Assembly (NCBI GenBank): GCA_947461205.1
Contig: CANHJG010000002.1
Span: forward strand, 1-64,000
Direction: 5' to 3'
Length of the DNA stretch: 64,000 nucleotides
Source of the DNA: Opitutia bacterium
Lineage (GTDB): Bacteria; Verrucomicrobiota; Verrucomicrobiia; Opitutales; Opitutaceae
A model generated the notes under the pieces. It ran no database searches. It was not told the DNA's origin and saw nothing but the letters and a program-made list of their open reading frames with translations. Below are positions 1 through 8,660 of the stretch, piece after piece. Both the position numbers and the translations under genes were made by a program. How positions within the stretch are numbered: position 1 is the stretch's first letter; every line of letters starts with the position of its first letter.

Positions 1-51
1 CACCTCAAAATACTGCTGCATCATCGGGGTGAGTCTGGCGGCGTCGGACAT
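1..51 (-). CDS. mutS: DNA mismatch repair protein MutS, N-terminal fragment
   Basis: The minus strand starts an ATG at 51 and reads 17 codons to the left edge: M-S-D-A-A-R-L-T-P-M-M-Q-Q-Y-F-E-V. The TPMMQQY block is the hallmark opening of MutS, just before the mismatch-recognition domain I, so this is the start of mutS, the mismatch-binding ATPase of DNA repair; the rest lies outside the window. It is divergent from the hydrolase gene at 149. The match is short but very characteristic of the family. The call depends on the 17 residues only; nothing can be said about completeness of the gene. Confidence 0.82.
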   Translation of the reverse strand, partial: MSDAARLTPMMQQYFEV

Positions 52-89
52 GGCGGGACGGGGAGTGGAACCACGAAACCCGCGGAATA

Positions 90-107
90 CACGAAAAATT
101 TTCCGTG
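90..107. promoter_or_regulatory. Near-perfect 18-bp palindrome between divergent mutS and hydrolase genes
   Basis: CACGAAAAATTTTCCGTG is an 18-bp near-perfect inverted repeat (one mismatched pair) lying between the divergent starts of mutS (51) and the alpha/beta hydrolase (149). Position and symmetry fit an operator or an AT-rich promoter element, but no regulator family is recognised and chance cannot be excluded. Confidence 0.3.
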
Positions 108-148
108 CAGTCTTGCGCCGGACCGCGGGGTCGTTCGTGTAGTCCGTC

Positions 149-916
149 GTGAAGCTTTTTCATCGGGATCTGGGGGGCGGCGGCCGGCCGCCGTTGGTGG
201 TGCTGCACGGCATGCTGGGTTCGTCGCGCAACTGGCAGTCGGCGGGGCGCGACCTCGCGGACACCTATCATGTGTTGGCGCCGGATCTACGGAACCACGG
301 CAGTTCGCCGCAGGCAGATGGCATGACCTACGCGGATTTGATGGGCGATGTGGTGGAGTGGCTGGACGAACAGGGCATCGCGCAGGCGTCGTTACTCGGC
401 CACAGCATGGGGGGGAAGGCGGCGATGTTACTCGCATGCCGTCATCCGAAACGCGTGGCGCGGCTGATCGTGGCGGACATCGCGCCGAAGGATTATTTTT
501 GGGTGGCGCACCGGGTGAATTTTGCCGCGATGCACGAGCTCGATCTCGCCAGCCTGCACTCGCGGGCGGAGGCGGAGGTGCGGCTGGAAGCGCGCGTGCC
601 CAACTGGGCCTTGCGAAAATTTCTCGCGACGAATCTGGAGCGCACGGACGACGGGGCCTGGCGCTGGACGATCAATTTGCCGGCGATTACGGCGGCATTG
701 TCCGCGTTGGAGAAAAATTCGCTGGAGGCCGGAGACCGCTACGACGGGCCGGCGTTGTTCATCGCTGGCGGGAAATCGGATTACGTCGGCGAGGAAGATC
801 AGAGGGCGATCCGGGCGCATTTCCCGGCAGCGCGCGTGGCGGTGGTCGCCGAGAGCGGTCACAACCCCCATATGGAAACGCGTGAGAAATTTGTGGCGCT
901 CGTGCGCGAGGCCTGA
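149..916 (+). CDS. Alpha/beta-fold hydrolase (YbfF-type esterase)
   Basis: A 255-residue single-domain alpha/beta hydrolase. Visible landmarks are the oxyanion-hole HG at residues 20-21, the nucleophile elbow GHSMGG with Ser86, an acid in GGKSDYV (Asp211) and the C-terminal His238 in ESGHNPH, in the expected order for a Ser-Asp-His triad. Length and the GMLGSSRNW segment after the oxyanion His-Gly fit cytosolic esterases of the YbfF/MhpC group; the substrate cannot be predicted. There is no signal peptide. The GTG at 149 is used because it places the first beta strand (LFHRDLGG) at the N terminus; no ATG with a better ribosome-binding site is present upstream. Stands alone, divergent from mutS and 54 bp before the GMC oxidoreductase gene. 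Confidence 0.85.
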   Translation: MKLFHRDLGGGGRPPLVVLHGMLGSSRNWQSAGRDLADTYHVLAPDLRNHGSSPQADGMTYADLMGDVVEWLDEQGIAQASLLGHSMGGKAAMLLACRHPKRVARLIVADIAPKDYFWVAHRVNFAAMHELDLASLHSRAEAEVRLEARVPNWALRKFLATNLERTDDGAWRWTINLPAITAALSALEKNSLEAGDRYDGPALFIAGGKSDYVGEEDQRAIRAHFPAARVAVVAESGHNPHMETREKFVALVREA

Positions 917-970
917 ACACTCCCAACCGTTTCGCGTCGGTTTCACTCTCCAGCCCTACCCGATTTCCCC

Positions 971-2770
971 ATGCCCCACATTACTTCGAGCAAGACCCAG
1001 CCTGTGTATGACGTGATTGTCGTCGGTTCCGGGGCCGGCGGCGGGCAGACCGCTTACACGCTGACGATGGAAGGCGCGAAAGTGCTGATGCTTGAGGCCG
1101 GGCGAAACTATGATCCGGTGAAGGAAACGCCGATGTTTCAGACGACGGCGCAAGCGCCGTTGCGTGGGGCAAGCACACCGGACAAGCCCTTCGGCTTTCA
1201 CGATGCGACCGTCGACGGCGGCTGGCAGGTGCCGGGCGAACCCTACACGAGCGCGTCGCCGGATCCGGCGCGCCAGTTTTGGTGGTGGCGTGCCCGCATG
1301 CTGGGCGGGCGCACGAACCACTGGGGCCGGATTTCGCTGCGCAACGGCCCGTATGATTTCAAACCGAAGAGCCGCGACGGCCTCGGGTTCGACTGGCCGA
1401 TTTCCTACGAGGACGTGGCGCCCTATTACGACAAGGCCGAGATGCTCGTGGGGGTTTACGGTTCGAACGAAGGGCTGGAAAACACGCCCGATTCGCCCGC
1501 GGGTTGCCTGCTGCCTCCGCCCAAAATGCGCGCGGGCGAGTTGCTCGCGCAGCATCGGGGCAAGAAACTCGGCGTACCCGTGGTCCCGATTCACCGCGCC
1601 GTGCTTAGCATGAAGCAGGATGCGGAGAACATTCCAGCGAAACTGCACCCGAAAAATCCGAAGGCGCAGCGGTTGCTCGCGCAGGCGATGCGGGAGCGGG
1701 CCGCGTGTTTCTGGGCGACGGATTGCGGGCGCGGTTGCTCGATCAAGGCCAACTACCAGTCGACCACCGTCCATCTGCCGCCGGCGCTGGCGACGGGCAA
1801 TCTCGACATCGTGACCAACGCGATGGTGCGGCAGGTGCTCGTCGATGAAAACGGCAAGGCGACGGGCGTCGCGTATGTCGACCGGCTGACCGGCCAGGAA
1901 TGCGTCGTGAAGGCGCGGGTCGTCGTGCTCGCTGCGAGTTCGGCGGAGTCGGTGCGGATTCTGCTCAACTCCAAATCGCCGCGGTTCCCCACCGGCCTGG
2001 CCAACTCCAGCGGCAAGGTCGGTAAATATATCATGGATACGGTGGGGGCGCGGCTGAGCGGCCAGATTCCCCTGCTCGAGAATCTGCCGGTGCACAACGA
2101 GGACGGCGCGGGCGGTAATCACGTTTACGTGCCGTGGTGGCTCTACAAGGAGCAGCACGCCGGCAAGCTAGGCTTCGCGCGCGGCTACCACATCGAATTT
2201 GGCTCGGGCCGCCGGATGCCGGGCATGGGCTCCACCAGCGGCCTTGAGGCGCTGAACGGAGGGAATTACGGTAAGCCGTTCAAGGAGGACGCGCGCCGCT
2301 ACTACGGCTCGTTCATGGGCTTCGCGGGGCGCGGCGAGATGATCCCCAACGACGATTCATTCTGCGAACTCGATCCGACCGTGAAAGACAAGTGGGGCAT
2401 TCCCGTACTGCGCTTTCACTGGAAGTGGTCCGAGCACGAAACGCGGCAGGCGGCGCACATGCAGCGGACCTTTGTCGAGCTCATCGAAGCGATGGGCGGT
2501 AAAGCGGGCAAACCCGACGCGACCGGCGCCGCCGCGATCGAGCCGGGGGGGAAAATCATCCACGAAGTCGGCGGCACCATCATGGGGGCCGACGCCAAGC
2601 AGTCCGTGACGAACCAATGGGGGCAGACGTGGGACGTGAAGAATCTGTTCGTCAACGACGGCGGCCCCTTTGTCAGCAACGCCGACAAAAATCCCACGCT
2701 CACCATCATGGCCCTCGCGTGGCGGGCGAGCGACTACCTGCTTGAGGAAATGCGGAAAGGAAATCTCTGA
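971..2770 (+). CDS. GMC-family FAD-dependent oxidoreductase (large subunit of a gluconate-dehydrogenase-like enzyme)
   Basis: A 599-residue GMC oxidoreductase. The N-terminal Rossmann motif GSGAGGGQTAY (about residues 19-29) binds FAD, and the C-terminal half carries the GMC region with a conserved His in IHEVGGTIMG and a later NPTLTIMALAWR segment ending the FAD/substrate domain. Such proteins oxidise an alcohol group of a sugar or related compound and pass electrons to a partner. The next gene starts one base after the stop and encodes a gluconate 2-dehydrogenase subunit 3-like protein, so the two form a complex. The third, cytochrome c subunit known from gluconate dehydrogenases is not present here. 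No classical signal peptide is seen; export in complex with the Tat-type small subunit is plausible. Substrate unknown. Confidence 0.9.
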   Translation: MPHITSSKTQPVYDVIVVGSGAGGGQTAYTLTMEGAKVLMLEAGRNYDPVKETPMFQTTAQAPLRGASTPDKPFGFHDATVDGGWQVPGEPYTSASPDPARQFWWWRARMLGGRTNHWGRISLRNGPYDFKPKSRDGLGFDWPISYEDVAPYYDKAEMLVGVYGSNEGLENTPDSPAGCLLPPPKMRAGELLAQHRGKKLGVPVVPIHRAVLSMKQDAENIPAKLHPKNPKAQRLLAQAMRERAACFWATDCGRGCSIKANYQSTTVHLPPALATGNLDIVTNAMVRQVLVDENGKATGVAYVDRLTGQECVVKARVVVLAASSAESVRILLNSKSPRFPTGLANSSGKVGKYIMDTVGARLSGQIPLLENLPVHNEDGAGGNHVYVPWWLYKEQHAGKLGFARGYHIEFGSGRRMPGMGSTSGLEALNGGNYGKPFKEDARRYYGSFMGFAGRGEMIPNDDSFCELDPTVKDKWGIPVLRFHWKWSEHETRQAAHMQRTFVELIEAMGGKAGKPDATGAAAIEPGGKIIHEVGGTIMGADAKQSVTNQWGQTWDVKNLFVNDGGPFVSNADKNPTLTIMALAWRASDYLLEEMRKGNL

Positions 2771-2771
2771 G

Positions 2772-3434
2772 ATGATCACGAACCCCACCCCCGATACGCC
2801 ACTTTCCACCCGCATGGAGCGCCGCTCGGCGATCAAATGGATGCTCGGTGCCGCCGCGGCCGTGGCGATCATGGACCGCGACGGCGTGGCCGCCGATGCC
2901 ACTACGCCCGCAGCGGTCGGCTACGGCACCGACCCGGATCTCGTGAAGAGCTACCAGCCGGGCGATCTGTGGCCGCTGACCTTCACCGCGGCGCAGCGCC
3001 GCAGTGCCACGGCTCTGTGCGATGTGATCATCCCGGCAGACGAGAAGTCACCCGCCGCCTCGAAAGTCGGCGTGCCGGACTTCATCGACGAGTGGATCAG
3101 TGCGCCGTATCCGGGGCACGCTACGGACAAGCGCACGGTGGTCGAAGGCCTCGCGTGGCTCGACGCGGAGGCGCAGAAGCGCTTCAGTAACGATTTCGCG
3201 GACCTCGTGCTGCGACAAAAATCGGCGATCTGCGACGACATCTGTGCGATCGGGAAAGCGAAACCGGAGTTCCGGCAGGCGGCGCAATTTTTCCGCAAGT
3301 TCCGCGATCTGACTGCAGGCGGTTTTTACTCCACGCCCGAAGGATCGAAGGACATCGGCTACGTCGGCAACGTGGCGCTCGCGAGCTTCGACGGCCCGCC
3401 GCCCGAGGTGTTGCAGCGGCTGGGGCTGGCGTAA
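2772..3434 (+). CDS. Gluconate 2-dehydrogenase subunit 3-like protein with twin-arginine leader
   Basis: A 220-residue protein starting at ATG 2772, one base after the GMC stop codon. The N terminus has a twin arginine followed by a hydrophobic stretch (ERRSAIKWMLGAAAAVAI), which fits Tat export. The mature part begins with LTFTAAQRRSATALCDVIIPADEKSP, the typical opening of gluconate 2-dehydrogenase subunit 3, followed by PDFIDEW and a C-terminal GGFYSTPEG segment. In this family the small subunit accompanies the FAD subunit across the membrane and is needed for activity. An open frame extends upstream inside the GMC gene, but the 2772 start gives a sensible leader. Ends 44 bp before the convergent holB stop. 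Confidence 0.85.
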   Translation: MITNPTPDTPLSTRMERRSAIKWMLGAAAAVAIMDRDGVAADATTPAAVGYGTDPDLVKSYQPGDLWPLTFTAAQRRSATALCDVIIPADEKSPAASKVGVPDFIDEWISAPYPGHATDKRTVVEGLAWLDAEAQKRFSNDFADLVLRQKSAICDDICAIGKAKPEFRQAAQFFRKFRDLTAGGFYSTPEGSKDIGYVGNVALASFDGPPPEVLQRLGLA

Positions 3435-3477
3435 AGCCGGTCGGTCTCGGTCTGACCACCGCCCGTCGGGAAGGCGG

Positions 3478-4434
3478 TTACCGCATCGTCCACAGCCGCA
3501 GCGACGCGAGGAGAAAGTCTTCGAGCGCGGCGGACTCGTTCAGGTTCAGGCGGAGCAGGCCGACGTTGTGCTCCAGCTTCTCGATCGAACCGATGATGGC
3601 GCGGCGCGCGACCTCGTCGCCGGCGACGAGGCGGGGGAGGGCGTAGGCGCGCGTGGCCTGCTCGATCTCGGAAAAGAGGCGCGCCCGGAGCCCGTTGGCG
3701 ATGCCGGTCTCGATGGCGACCTGCTCGTCGTCGGCGAGGTCCGGCGGGAGTTTTTCCTTTTGCTGTTTCCAGACCTCATCGGTGGCGAAGCCGAGAACGG
3801 CGCCGAAGCGCGCGACGAGGCCGTAGGCGGTGAAAACGTGGTCGGCGACGGCGCGTTTGTCGGTCACGCCGCCCGAGAGCCGACCGAGCCACGCACGGTA
3901 GTCGTCCAACCAGGGCGTCCAACCGTCGGCCGCGAGCGGAAGGCCGATCGACGGGAAACGAAACTGGAGCACGCGGCTGCGGATGGTCGGGAGCAGGGCG
4001 TAGGGCCGCGTGGTGAGGAGGAGGAGCGTGGTGTGGGCGGGCGGTTCCTCGAGGGTTTTGAGGAAAACGTTGGCCGCGGTGACGTGCATGCGGTCCACCT
4101 CGTGGATGATCGCGACCTTGCGCGGGGCGACGGCCGGCGTGACCTGCACCTTGGCGATGAGTTCGCGCGTGGCGTCCGCGGAGATCTGGCGCATTTTTCC
4201 GGCGGGCCGGAGCGTAAAGCAGTCAGGGTGGTGGTCGGGCGGGAAATGCGCGGAAGCGCCCTGAGCGTTGAGGAGGCGATCCGCGATGGCGAGGGCGATG
4301 GCGACGAGGATGTCGGGGTCGTCGCCGTGCAGCAGGAGGCTATGGGACAGACGCTGGCGGGCGATGGCCTGCTCGATGACGACGACGGCCGGGGAGCCGG
4401 CGAGGGCAGGGGGCCAGGGGATGGCGGCGGTCAT
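3478..4434 (-). CDS. holB: DNA polymerase III delta-prime-type subunit
   Basis: A 318-residue clamp-loader subunit. Recognisable features are SHSLLLHGDDPDILVAIALAIA where the family has its P-loop region (here without a clean GKT, as usual in delta-prime, which does not hydrolyse ATP), HPDCFTLRP, KVAIIHEVDRMHVTAANVFLKTLEEPP and TTRPYALLPTIRSRVLQF, the sensor-1 and SRC-like region. It helps load the beta clamp on primed DNA. It lies 42 bp downstream of tmk on the same strand, the common tmk-holB pairing. The C-terminal collar is weakly conserved, as is normal for the family. Confidence 0.88.
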   Translation of the reverse strand: MTAAIPWPPALAGSPAVVVIEQAIARQRLSHSLLLHGDDPDILVAIALAIADRLLNAQGASAHFPPDHHPDCFTLRPAGKMRQISADATRELIAKVQVTPAVAPRKVAIIHEVDRMHVTAANVFLKTLEEPPAHTTLLLLTTRPYALLPTIRSRVLQFRFPSIGLPLAADGWTPWLDDYRAWLGRLSGGVTDKRAVADHVFTAYGLVARFGAVLGFATDEVWKQQKEKLPPDLADDEQVAIETGIANGLRARLFSEIEQATRAYALPRLVAGDEVARRAIIGSIEKLEHNVGLLRLNLNESAALEDFLLASLRLWTMR

Positions 4435-4476
4435 CGGGGCGCGAACAAAAAACGGCCGGCAGATCGGGGCCCCGGG

Positions 4477-5124
4477 CTACTGCAGGCGCGTCTGCACTTC
4501 GCTCCAGATTTTCTTTTCGATCGCGTCGGCCGTCTTGGTGCCGTCGACCACGATGAAGCGCTCGGGCATGCCCTGGGCGAGAACGAGGTAGCCCTCGCGG
4601 ACCTTGGTGTAGAAATCGATGTTTTGGCGTTCCATGCGGTCGGGCAGATCGGAGGCGCGCTGCTTGAGGCGGGCGAGGCTGACCTCGGTGGGGACATCGA
4701 TGACGATGGTGAGATCGGGCATGACGTTGCCGACCGCGAAGCGGTTGATTTGCGCGACGGGATCGGCGGCAAGGTTGCGTGCGATGCCCTGGTAAACGGT
4801 CGACGAATCGAGGAAGCGGTCGCTGAGGACCACGGCACCGCGGCGCATGGCCGGCGCGATCACTTCGCGGACGAGCTGCGCGCGCGCCGCGGTGAAGAGG
4901 AGCAACTCGGTCTCGGCGCACATTTCGTCGCCCTTGGAATTATGGACGATGATGTTGCGGATTTGTTCGCCGATCTCGGTACCGCCGGGTTCACGGGTGG
5001 TGAGGACTTCGCGGTGCGTCTCTTGGAAACGGGCCGCGAGCCGGGCGATCTGAGTGGATTTCCCGGATCCTTCCGAGCCCTCGAAGGAGATAAGTTTGCC
5101 GGCGCCGGTTTGTTTCAGAGGCAT
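4477..5124 (-). CDS. tmk: Thymidylate kinase
   Basis: A 215-residue dTMP kinase. The P-loop GSEGSGKST spans residues 16-24; TREPGGTEIGEQIR is the conserved substrate-binding segment; LSDRFLDSSTVYQG carries the DR motif; and PDLTIVIDVPTEVSLARLKQR and DRMERQNIDFYTKVREGY form the lid and late helices. It phosphorylates dTMP to dTDP for DNA synthesis in the cytosol. It is followed by holB and preceded by the PfkB-type kinase gene 18 bp upstream, so the three are probably co-transcribed. Length is normal for the family. Confidence 0.95.
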   Translation of the reverse strand: MPLKQTGAGKLISFEGSEGSGKSTQIARLAARFQETHREVLTTREPGGTEIGEQIRNIIVHNSKGDEMCAETELLLFTAARAQLVREVIAPAMRRGAVVLSDRFLDSSTVYQGIARNLAADPVAQINRFAVGNVMPDLTIVIDVPTEVSLARLKQRASDLPDRMERQNIDFYTKVREGYLVLAQGMPERFIVVDGTKTADAIEKKIWSEVQTRLQ

Positions 5125-5142
5125 GGGTGGAGGGTGGAACGA

Positions 5143-6249
5143 TCAGCGCCAGTTGGCGAGGAAGGTTTCGAGGTCGGAAAGCGAGGGGCTCTGGGCCGTG
5201 CGGACATAATGCCCGCTGGTGCAGACGCCGAGGGCGAGGCACGCCTCGGGCGAAAGGCCGAGGAGCTGGCCGGCGCTGAAACCGGCATTGAAATGGTCGC
5301 CGGCCCCGGTGGTGATGAGCGGCTTCGTGGTGTAGGGGCCAGGCACGCACCAGGTGCCGTCGGCCGTGGCGCACGCGGCGCATTCGCGGGGATGGACGAC
5401 GACGGTGGTGAGCGCGAGCTTGGCGCGGATGTCGACGGCCATCTGGCGGAGGCTCGCCTCGTCTTCGCCGACCGCCGTGAAACCGAGGGCGGCGTAGACC
5501 TGCTGGGCTTCCTTGAGATTCAGGCCGAGGGTGACGCGACCGAACCGGGCGAACTTGGCCATGGCGATGAGCGCGGCGTGGAGATCTTCGACGGAGCGTT
5601 TTTCCGGATCGCAAAGGTCGAAAAAGAAAATGCAGTCGTGCGCGGGGAGCTTGGGCAGGACGCGTTCGACGAGCTCGACGAGGATCGCGGTCATGTTCGG
5701 CACCATCGTCCAGTTGATGAGGGAGACGAGGTCGGCCGCGGCGAGTTCCGCGTGGAAGGTGCTTTCGCCCATGACGGCGCAGATGCGGTCGTAGGTGATT
5801 TCGTCGAGGCTCTTCATCTGGCCGAGCATCAGTTTGCCGTCGTTGAACTCGACGGCCGTGGTGTGCGCGGCGTCGCAAATGGAAAAGGTCCGGGCCTTGG
5901 TGGCCAGGCCGGCGAAAACGGGATGCACGGCGGGCTGGCCGAGGGCGCCGATGTAGGTCACGCGCGTGCCGGTGGCGAGGAGGGCGTTGGCCATGATCGG
6001 ACCGTTGCCGCCCAGTTTGTCCATCCGCGGGTAGAATTCGAGATTGGTGCTCTTGCCGGCGGCCCCCTGGATGCGCTGGGCAAACTCGGTGATGGTGTCG
6101 ATCGGCGTGAAGTTCTCACCTTGGCCGCGGCGGAGGCCGACGGGCGTGACGATGGTGTCCACAAAGCCGTCGAAGCCGACGAGGGCGGATTTGGCGCCGA
6201 GGCGGGCGCGGTGAGCTTGGAGTTCTTGGAGGGCGCGTTGACGGAACAT
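5143..6249 (-). CDS. PfkB/ribokinase-family carbohydrate kinase
   Basis: A 368-residue protein counted from ATG 6249. The C-terminal signature TTGAGDHFNAGF contains the GAGD motif with the catalytic Asp of the ribokinase fold, and an N-terminal GGNGPIMANALLATG segment matches the substrate-binding glycine-rich region. The family phosphorylates sugars or nucleosides with ATP; the longer N terminus and the EFYPRMDKLGGNGP segment do not identify a specific substrate. An open frame runs 32 codons further upstream, but the 6249 start places VGFDGFVDT close to the N terminus, as in the family. It is the first gene of the probable kinase-tmk-holB operon and is divergent from the Tol genes. Confidence 0.82.
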   Translation of the reverse strand: MFRQRALQELQAHRARLGAKSALVGFDGFVDTIVTPVGLRRGQGENFTPIDTITEFAQRIQGAAGKSTNLEFYPRMDKLGGNGPIMANALLATGTRVTYIGALGQPAVHPVFAGLATKARTFSICDAAHTTAVEFNDGKLMLGQMKSLDEITYDRICAVMGESTFHAELAAADLVSLINWTMVPNMTAILVELVERVLPKLPAHDCIFFFDLCDPEKRSVEDLHAALIAMAKFARFGRVTLGLNLKEAQQVYAALGFTAVGEDEASLRQMAVDIRAKLALTTVVVHPRECAACATADGTWCVPGPYTTKPLITTGAGDHFNAGFSAGQLLGLSPEACLALGVCTSGHYVRTAQSPSLSDLETFLANWR

Positions 6250-6407
6250 AGGTGCGAGTGTAGGACAGCAGAAAATCGCACGCAGGCGGCGGCAAACAGA
6301 ATCGAGCGGGGAATTTTCGCGGGGGGGAGCGCCGCCGGTAAACAAGTCCCGGGGAATTTCCGTTGAACGTGCCGTTCAAACCCGCCAACTCTTCCGTCAC
6401 TCCCACC

Positions 6408-7112
6408 ATGCTCGCGCTGTTTCCTGTCCCGCACCTCCTCGCCTCGGCCAACATCCTCGAAATTTTCGAACGCTGCGGCCTGGTCGACAAGATTATCGTG
6501 ATCGGCCTCGCCTTGTTCAGTCTGGTCGCGTGGACGATCATGTTCGGGAAGCACTTTGAATTGAAACGCCTCCGCATGCTGAACCACAGCTTCGAGTCGC
6601 ACCTGCGCGATCAGCGGACGCTGCTGGACCTGCCGGAGTCGTTTAAAAACAAGCGGGCGATCCCGTATGCGGACCTGTTTGCCGACGCGGTGGAGGGTTA
6701 CTGGCGGGCGGCGGCCATCGGCAAGGAGCAGGGCATCGAAAACTCACGGGCCCGTCTGGAGCACGCGGAGAACGCCATCCAGCGCGCGATCTCGCGCCAG
6801 ACGCTCCGCTACGAATCGAGCATGATTTTCTTGGCGTCGATCGTGTCGGGGGCGCCGTTCATCGGCCTGCTGGGCACGGTGTGGGGCGTGATGGAAGCGT
6901 TCAGTGCGGTCGCACAACAGCAGACGGCCGGGATCCAGCAACTGGCGCCCGGCGTCTCGGGCGCGATGCTCGCCACCATCGCCGGACTCGTGGTCGCGAT
7001 TCCGTCGGTCTTTGGCTACAATCTGCTCCTCGGCAACACGCGCGAGATGGTCGTGGAGATCGAGAACTACGCGAGTGCGCTCGCCGACCGGCTCGAGCTC
7101 GAGTCGAAATAA
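6408..7112 (+). CDS. tolQ: TolQ/ExbB/MotA-family proton channel
   Basis: A 234-residue inner-membrane protein counted from ATG 6408; a TTG further upstream at 6363 is less likely because the first transmembrane helix begins soon after the ATG. Three hydrophobic helices are seen: near the N terminus (IIVIGLALFSLVAWTIMFG) and two in the C-terminal half (SSMIFLASIVSGAPFIGLLGTVWG and GAMLATIAGLVVAIPSVFGYN), with the family landmark APFIGLLGTVWGVMEAF. It forms the proton-driven motor with the TolR-like product of the next gene. Order channel-TolR-TolA-like with a long proline/helix-rich third protein favours a Tol system over ExbBD, but this is a context-based assignment. Confidence 0.87.
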   Translation: MLALFPVPHLLASANILEIFERCGLVDKIIVIGLALFSLVAWTIMFGKHFELKRLRMLNHSFESHLRDQRTLLDLPESFKNKRAIPYADLFADAVEGYWRAAAIGKEQGIENSRARLEHAENAIQRAISRQTLRYESSMIFLASIVSGAPFIGLLGTVWGVMEAFSAVAQQQTAGIQQLAPGVSGAMLATIAGLVVAIPSVFGYNLLLGNTREMVVEIENYASALADRLELESK

Positions 7113-7127
7113 GCGGAGAATCCCGCC

Positions 7128-7556
7128 ATGGCCCGCAATTTCCGCCGACAGCGCACGACGCAGCCGATCGCCGACCTCAACGTCACGAACCTGATCGATC
7201 TCGGGTTCATGCTGCTGATTATCTTTATGGTGGTGGCTACGGTTTCCAAGCAGGAGCAGACGCTGCCCGTCAACCTGCCGATCGAATCGAAGAGCATCCA
7301 GACGAAGCCTGATCCGGAGGATAAATTTCAGAGCATCACGATCCAGGCGGACGGCACGTGCACCCTCGGCGGGCGGCCCCTGACGTTGGCGCAGCTCGCG
7401 CGCGAACTGGCGCCGTTTGGGGCCCAGCCGAAACCGCCGGTTTTTCGCATCCGCATGGACGCAAAGACGACCGCGCAGCAATTCATCTCCGTCATGGACG
7501 AGTTGAAAAAACACAAACTGTTCCGGTTTACGATCGACACCCAGACGGCGCCCTGA
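7128..7556 (+). CDS. tolR: TolR/ExbD-family biopolymer transport protein
   Basis: A 142-residue protein with one N-terminal transmembrane segment (DLGFMLLIIFMVVATV) preceded by PIADLNVTNLIDLGF, where the Asp in the membrane-proximal region is the conserved proton-relay residue of TolR/ExbD. The periplasmic part (about residues 45-142) has the DKFQSITIQADGTCTLGGRP and MDELKKHKLFRFTI pattern of the family. The start at ATG 7128 has a GGAG ribosome-binding site at about 8 bases. It lies 15 bp after tolQ. Confidence 0.88.
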   Translation: MARNFRRQRTTQPIADLNVTNLIDLGFMLLIIFMVVATVSKQEQTLPVNLPIESKSIQTKPDPEDKFQSITIQADGTCTLGGRPLTLAQLARELAPFGAQPKPPVFRIRMDAKTTAQQFISVMDELKKHKLFRFTIDTQTAP

Positions 7557-7592
7557 GCGCCGCCTTCGCCCGTTCTGCTCCGCCGCCGCGCC

Positions 7593-8519
7593 ATGTCCGA
7601 CCGAATGCCAGCCGCCTTTGTGACCTCACTGGCCCTCCACGGGCTGGTGGTTGCCGTGCTGCTGTTGCTCGCGTACTCCGTGAACTCGGAGTCCAAGCCT
7701 GAGACCAAGATCTTCGAACTCGTGGCGGGAGAAGGCGACAATTTCGGGGCGACCGAGGCGCCGGCGTTGGGCGTGCCGGGCGGAATCAAACTCACCGTGC
7801 CGACCCCGCCTGCCCCGCGCGTGGAACCGATCAAGCCCGAGGCGATCAAGGCCGAGCCGCTACCGGTTAAACCGGAACCCACGCCGCCCGTGCCCGAGCC
7901 CCCGGTGCCGAAGCCGGCGCCGGTGCCCAAGCCTGAACCCGTTCCGACGAAGGACGCGCCGAAAACGGCCACGCCGCCGAAACAGCGGACGATGGCCGAG
8001 GAGGTGAAACGAAAGATCGTCATCGAGAATTCGAAGGTATTACAGAAGATTGCACGGGAAAAGGCCGCGGAAAAGAAACGGCTGGACCAGGAGCGGGCCG
8101 ACCAAGCCAAGCAAGCCAGGGCCGCGGCGGCCAATGCGCCCCGGATCGATGCCGAGGGCATCGCGAAGGGGGTGCTCGGAGGGTCCACGGCCAATAAAAT
8201 CGGTGGTGCGGGGGGCAAGGCACTGGCCGGAGCCGACGGTCCGGTGATGGAGAAATATTTCGCGATGCTGCGCGAACGCCTGCTCAAGGCGCTCGACAAA
8301 CCGCCGGGCCTGAGCGACACGCTCGTCGCCGAAGCGGAATTTCGCCTGAACACCGACGGATCGATCGCCAGCGTGAAAATCATCGCTCCGTCCGGCAGTG
8401 CCGAGTTCGACCGGGCGGTGCTGGAAGCCTATGCGCGCGTGCGGATGCCGGTGCGTCCGGACGGGAAGAGTTCGGTGCACTCTTTGAAGTTTCGGACCAA
8501 GGATTTGGAGGGTGGATGA
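7593..8519 (+). CDS. TonB/TolA-like energy-transducing protein
   Basis: A 308-residue protein with one N-terminal membrane anchor (ALHGLVVAVLLLLAYSV), a proline-rich stretch full of KPEP/VPKP repeats (about residues 70-130), a charged helical segment (KVLQKIAREKAAEKKRLDQERADQAKQA) and a C-terminal TonB/TolA-type domain ending in FDRAVLEAYARVRMPVRPDGKSSVHSLKF. This layout is that of a protein that spans the periplasm and couples the proton motor to an outer-membrane partner. As the third gene after tolQ and tolR it is the likely TolA; a TonB role for the two receptors in this window is possible. No tolB or pal follows; the next feature is tRNA-Ala. Confidence 0.78.
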   Translation: MSDRMPAAFVTSLALHGLVVAVLLLLAYSVNSESKPETKIFELVAGEGDNFGATEAPALGVPGGIKLTVPTPPAPRVEPIKPEAIKAEPLPVKPEPTPPVPEPPVPKPAPVPKPEPVPTKDAPKTATPPKQRTMAEEVKRKIVIENSKVLQKIAREKAAEKKRLDQERADQAKQARAAAANAPRIDAEGIAKGVLGGSTANKIGGAGGKALAGADGPVMEKYFAMLRERLLKALDKPPGLSDTLVAEAEFRLNTDGSIASVKIIAPSGSAEFDRAVLEAYARVRMPVRPDGKSSVHSLKFRTKDLEGG

Positions 8520-8580
8520 AAAAGTCCTTGCATTCGCGCGGGGAAGTTGGCTTTTCCTGATCCCTCGTTAACGCGAGAAT

Positions 8581-8656
8581 GGGCTCTTAGCTCAGTTGGT
8601 AGAGCGCCTCAATGGCATTGAGGAGGTCAACGGTTCGATCCCGTTAGGGTCCACCA
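8581..8656 (+). tRNA. tRNA-Ala (anticodon GGC), CCA encoded
   Basis: A complete 76-nt cloverleaf: acceptor arm GGGCTCT pairing with AGGGTCC, D-arm GCTC/GAGC, anticodon stem CCTCA/TGAGG around loop ATGGCAT (anticodon GGC at the loop centre), and T-arm AACGG-TTCGATC-CCGTT. The G3-U70 pair in the acceptor arm is the alanine identity element. The terminal CCA is encoded at 8654-8656. It reads GCC and GCT codons, the most used Ala codons here. Confidence 0.97.
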
Positions 8657-8660
8657 TTTT

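Noticed and set aside
3458-3478. Terminator from ACCGCC/GGCGGT at the convergent end of the gluconate-dehydrogenase-like and holB genes
   Set aside because: Only 6 bp, no T-run on either strand, and it touches the holB stop; too weak to list.
3568-6366. A very long plus-strand open frame (932 codons)
   Set aside because: It is antisense to holB, tmk and the PfkB-type kinase, all of which have clear family motifs; composition of the frame (Glu/Gly/Arg/Ala-rich) is that of a GC-rich shadow.
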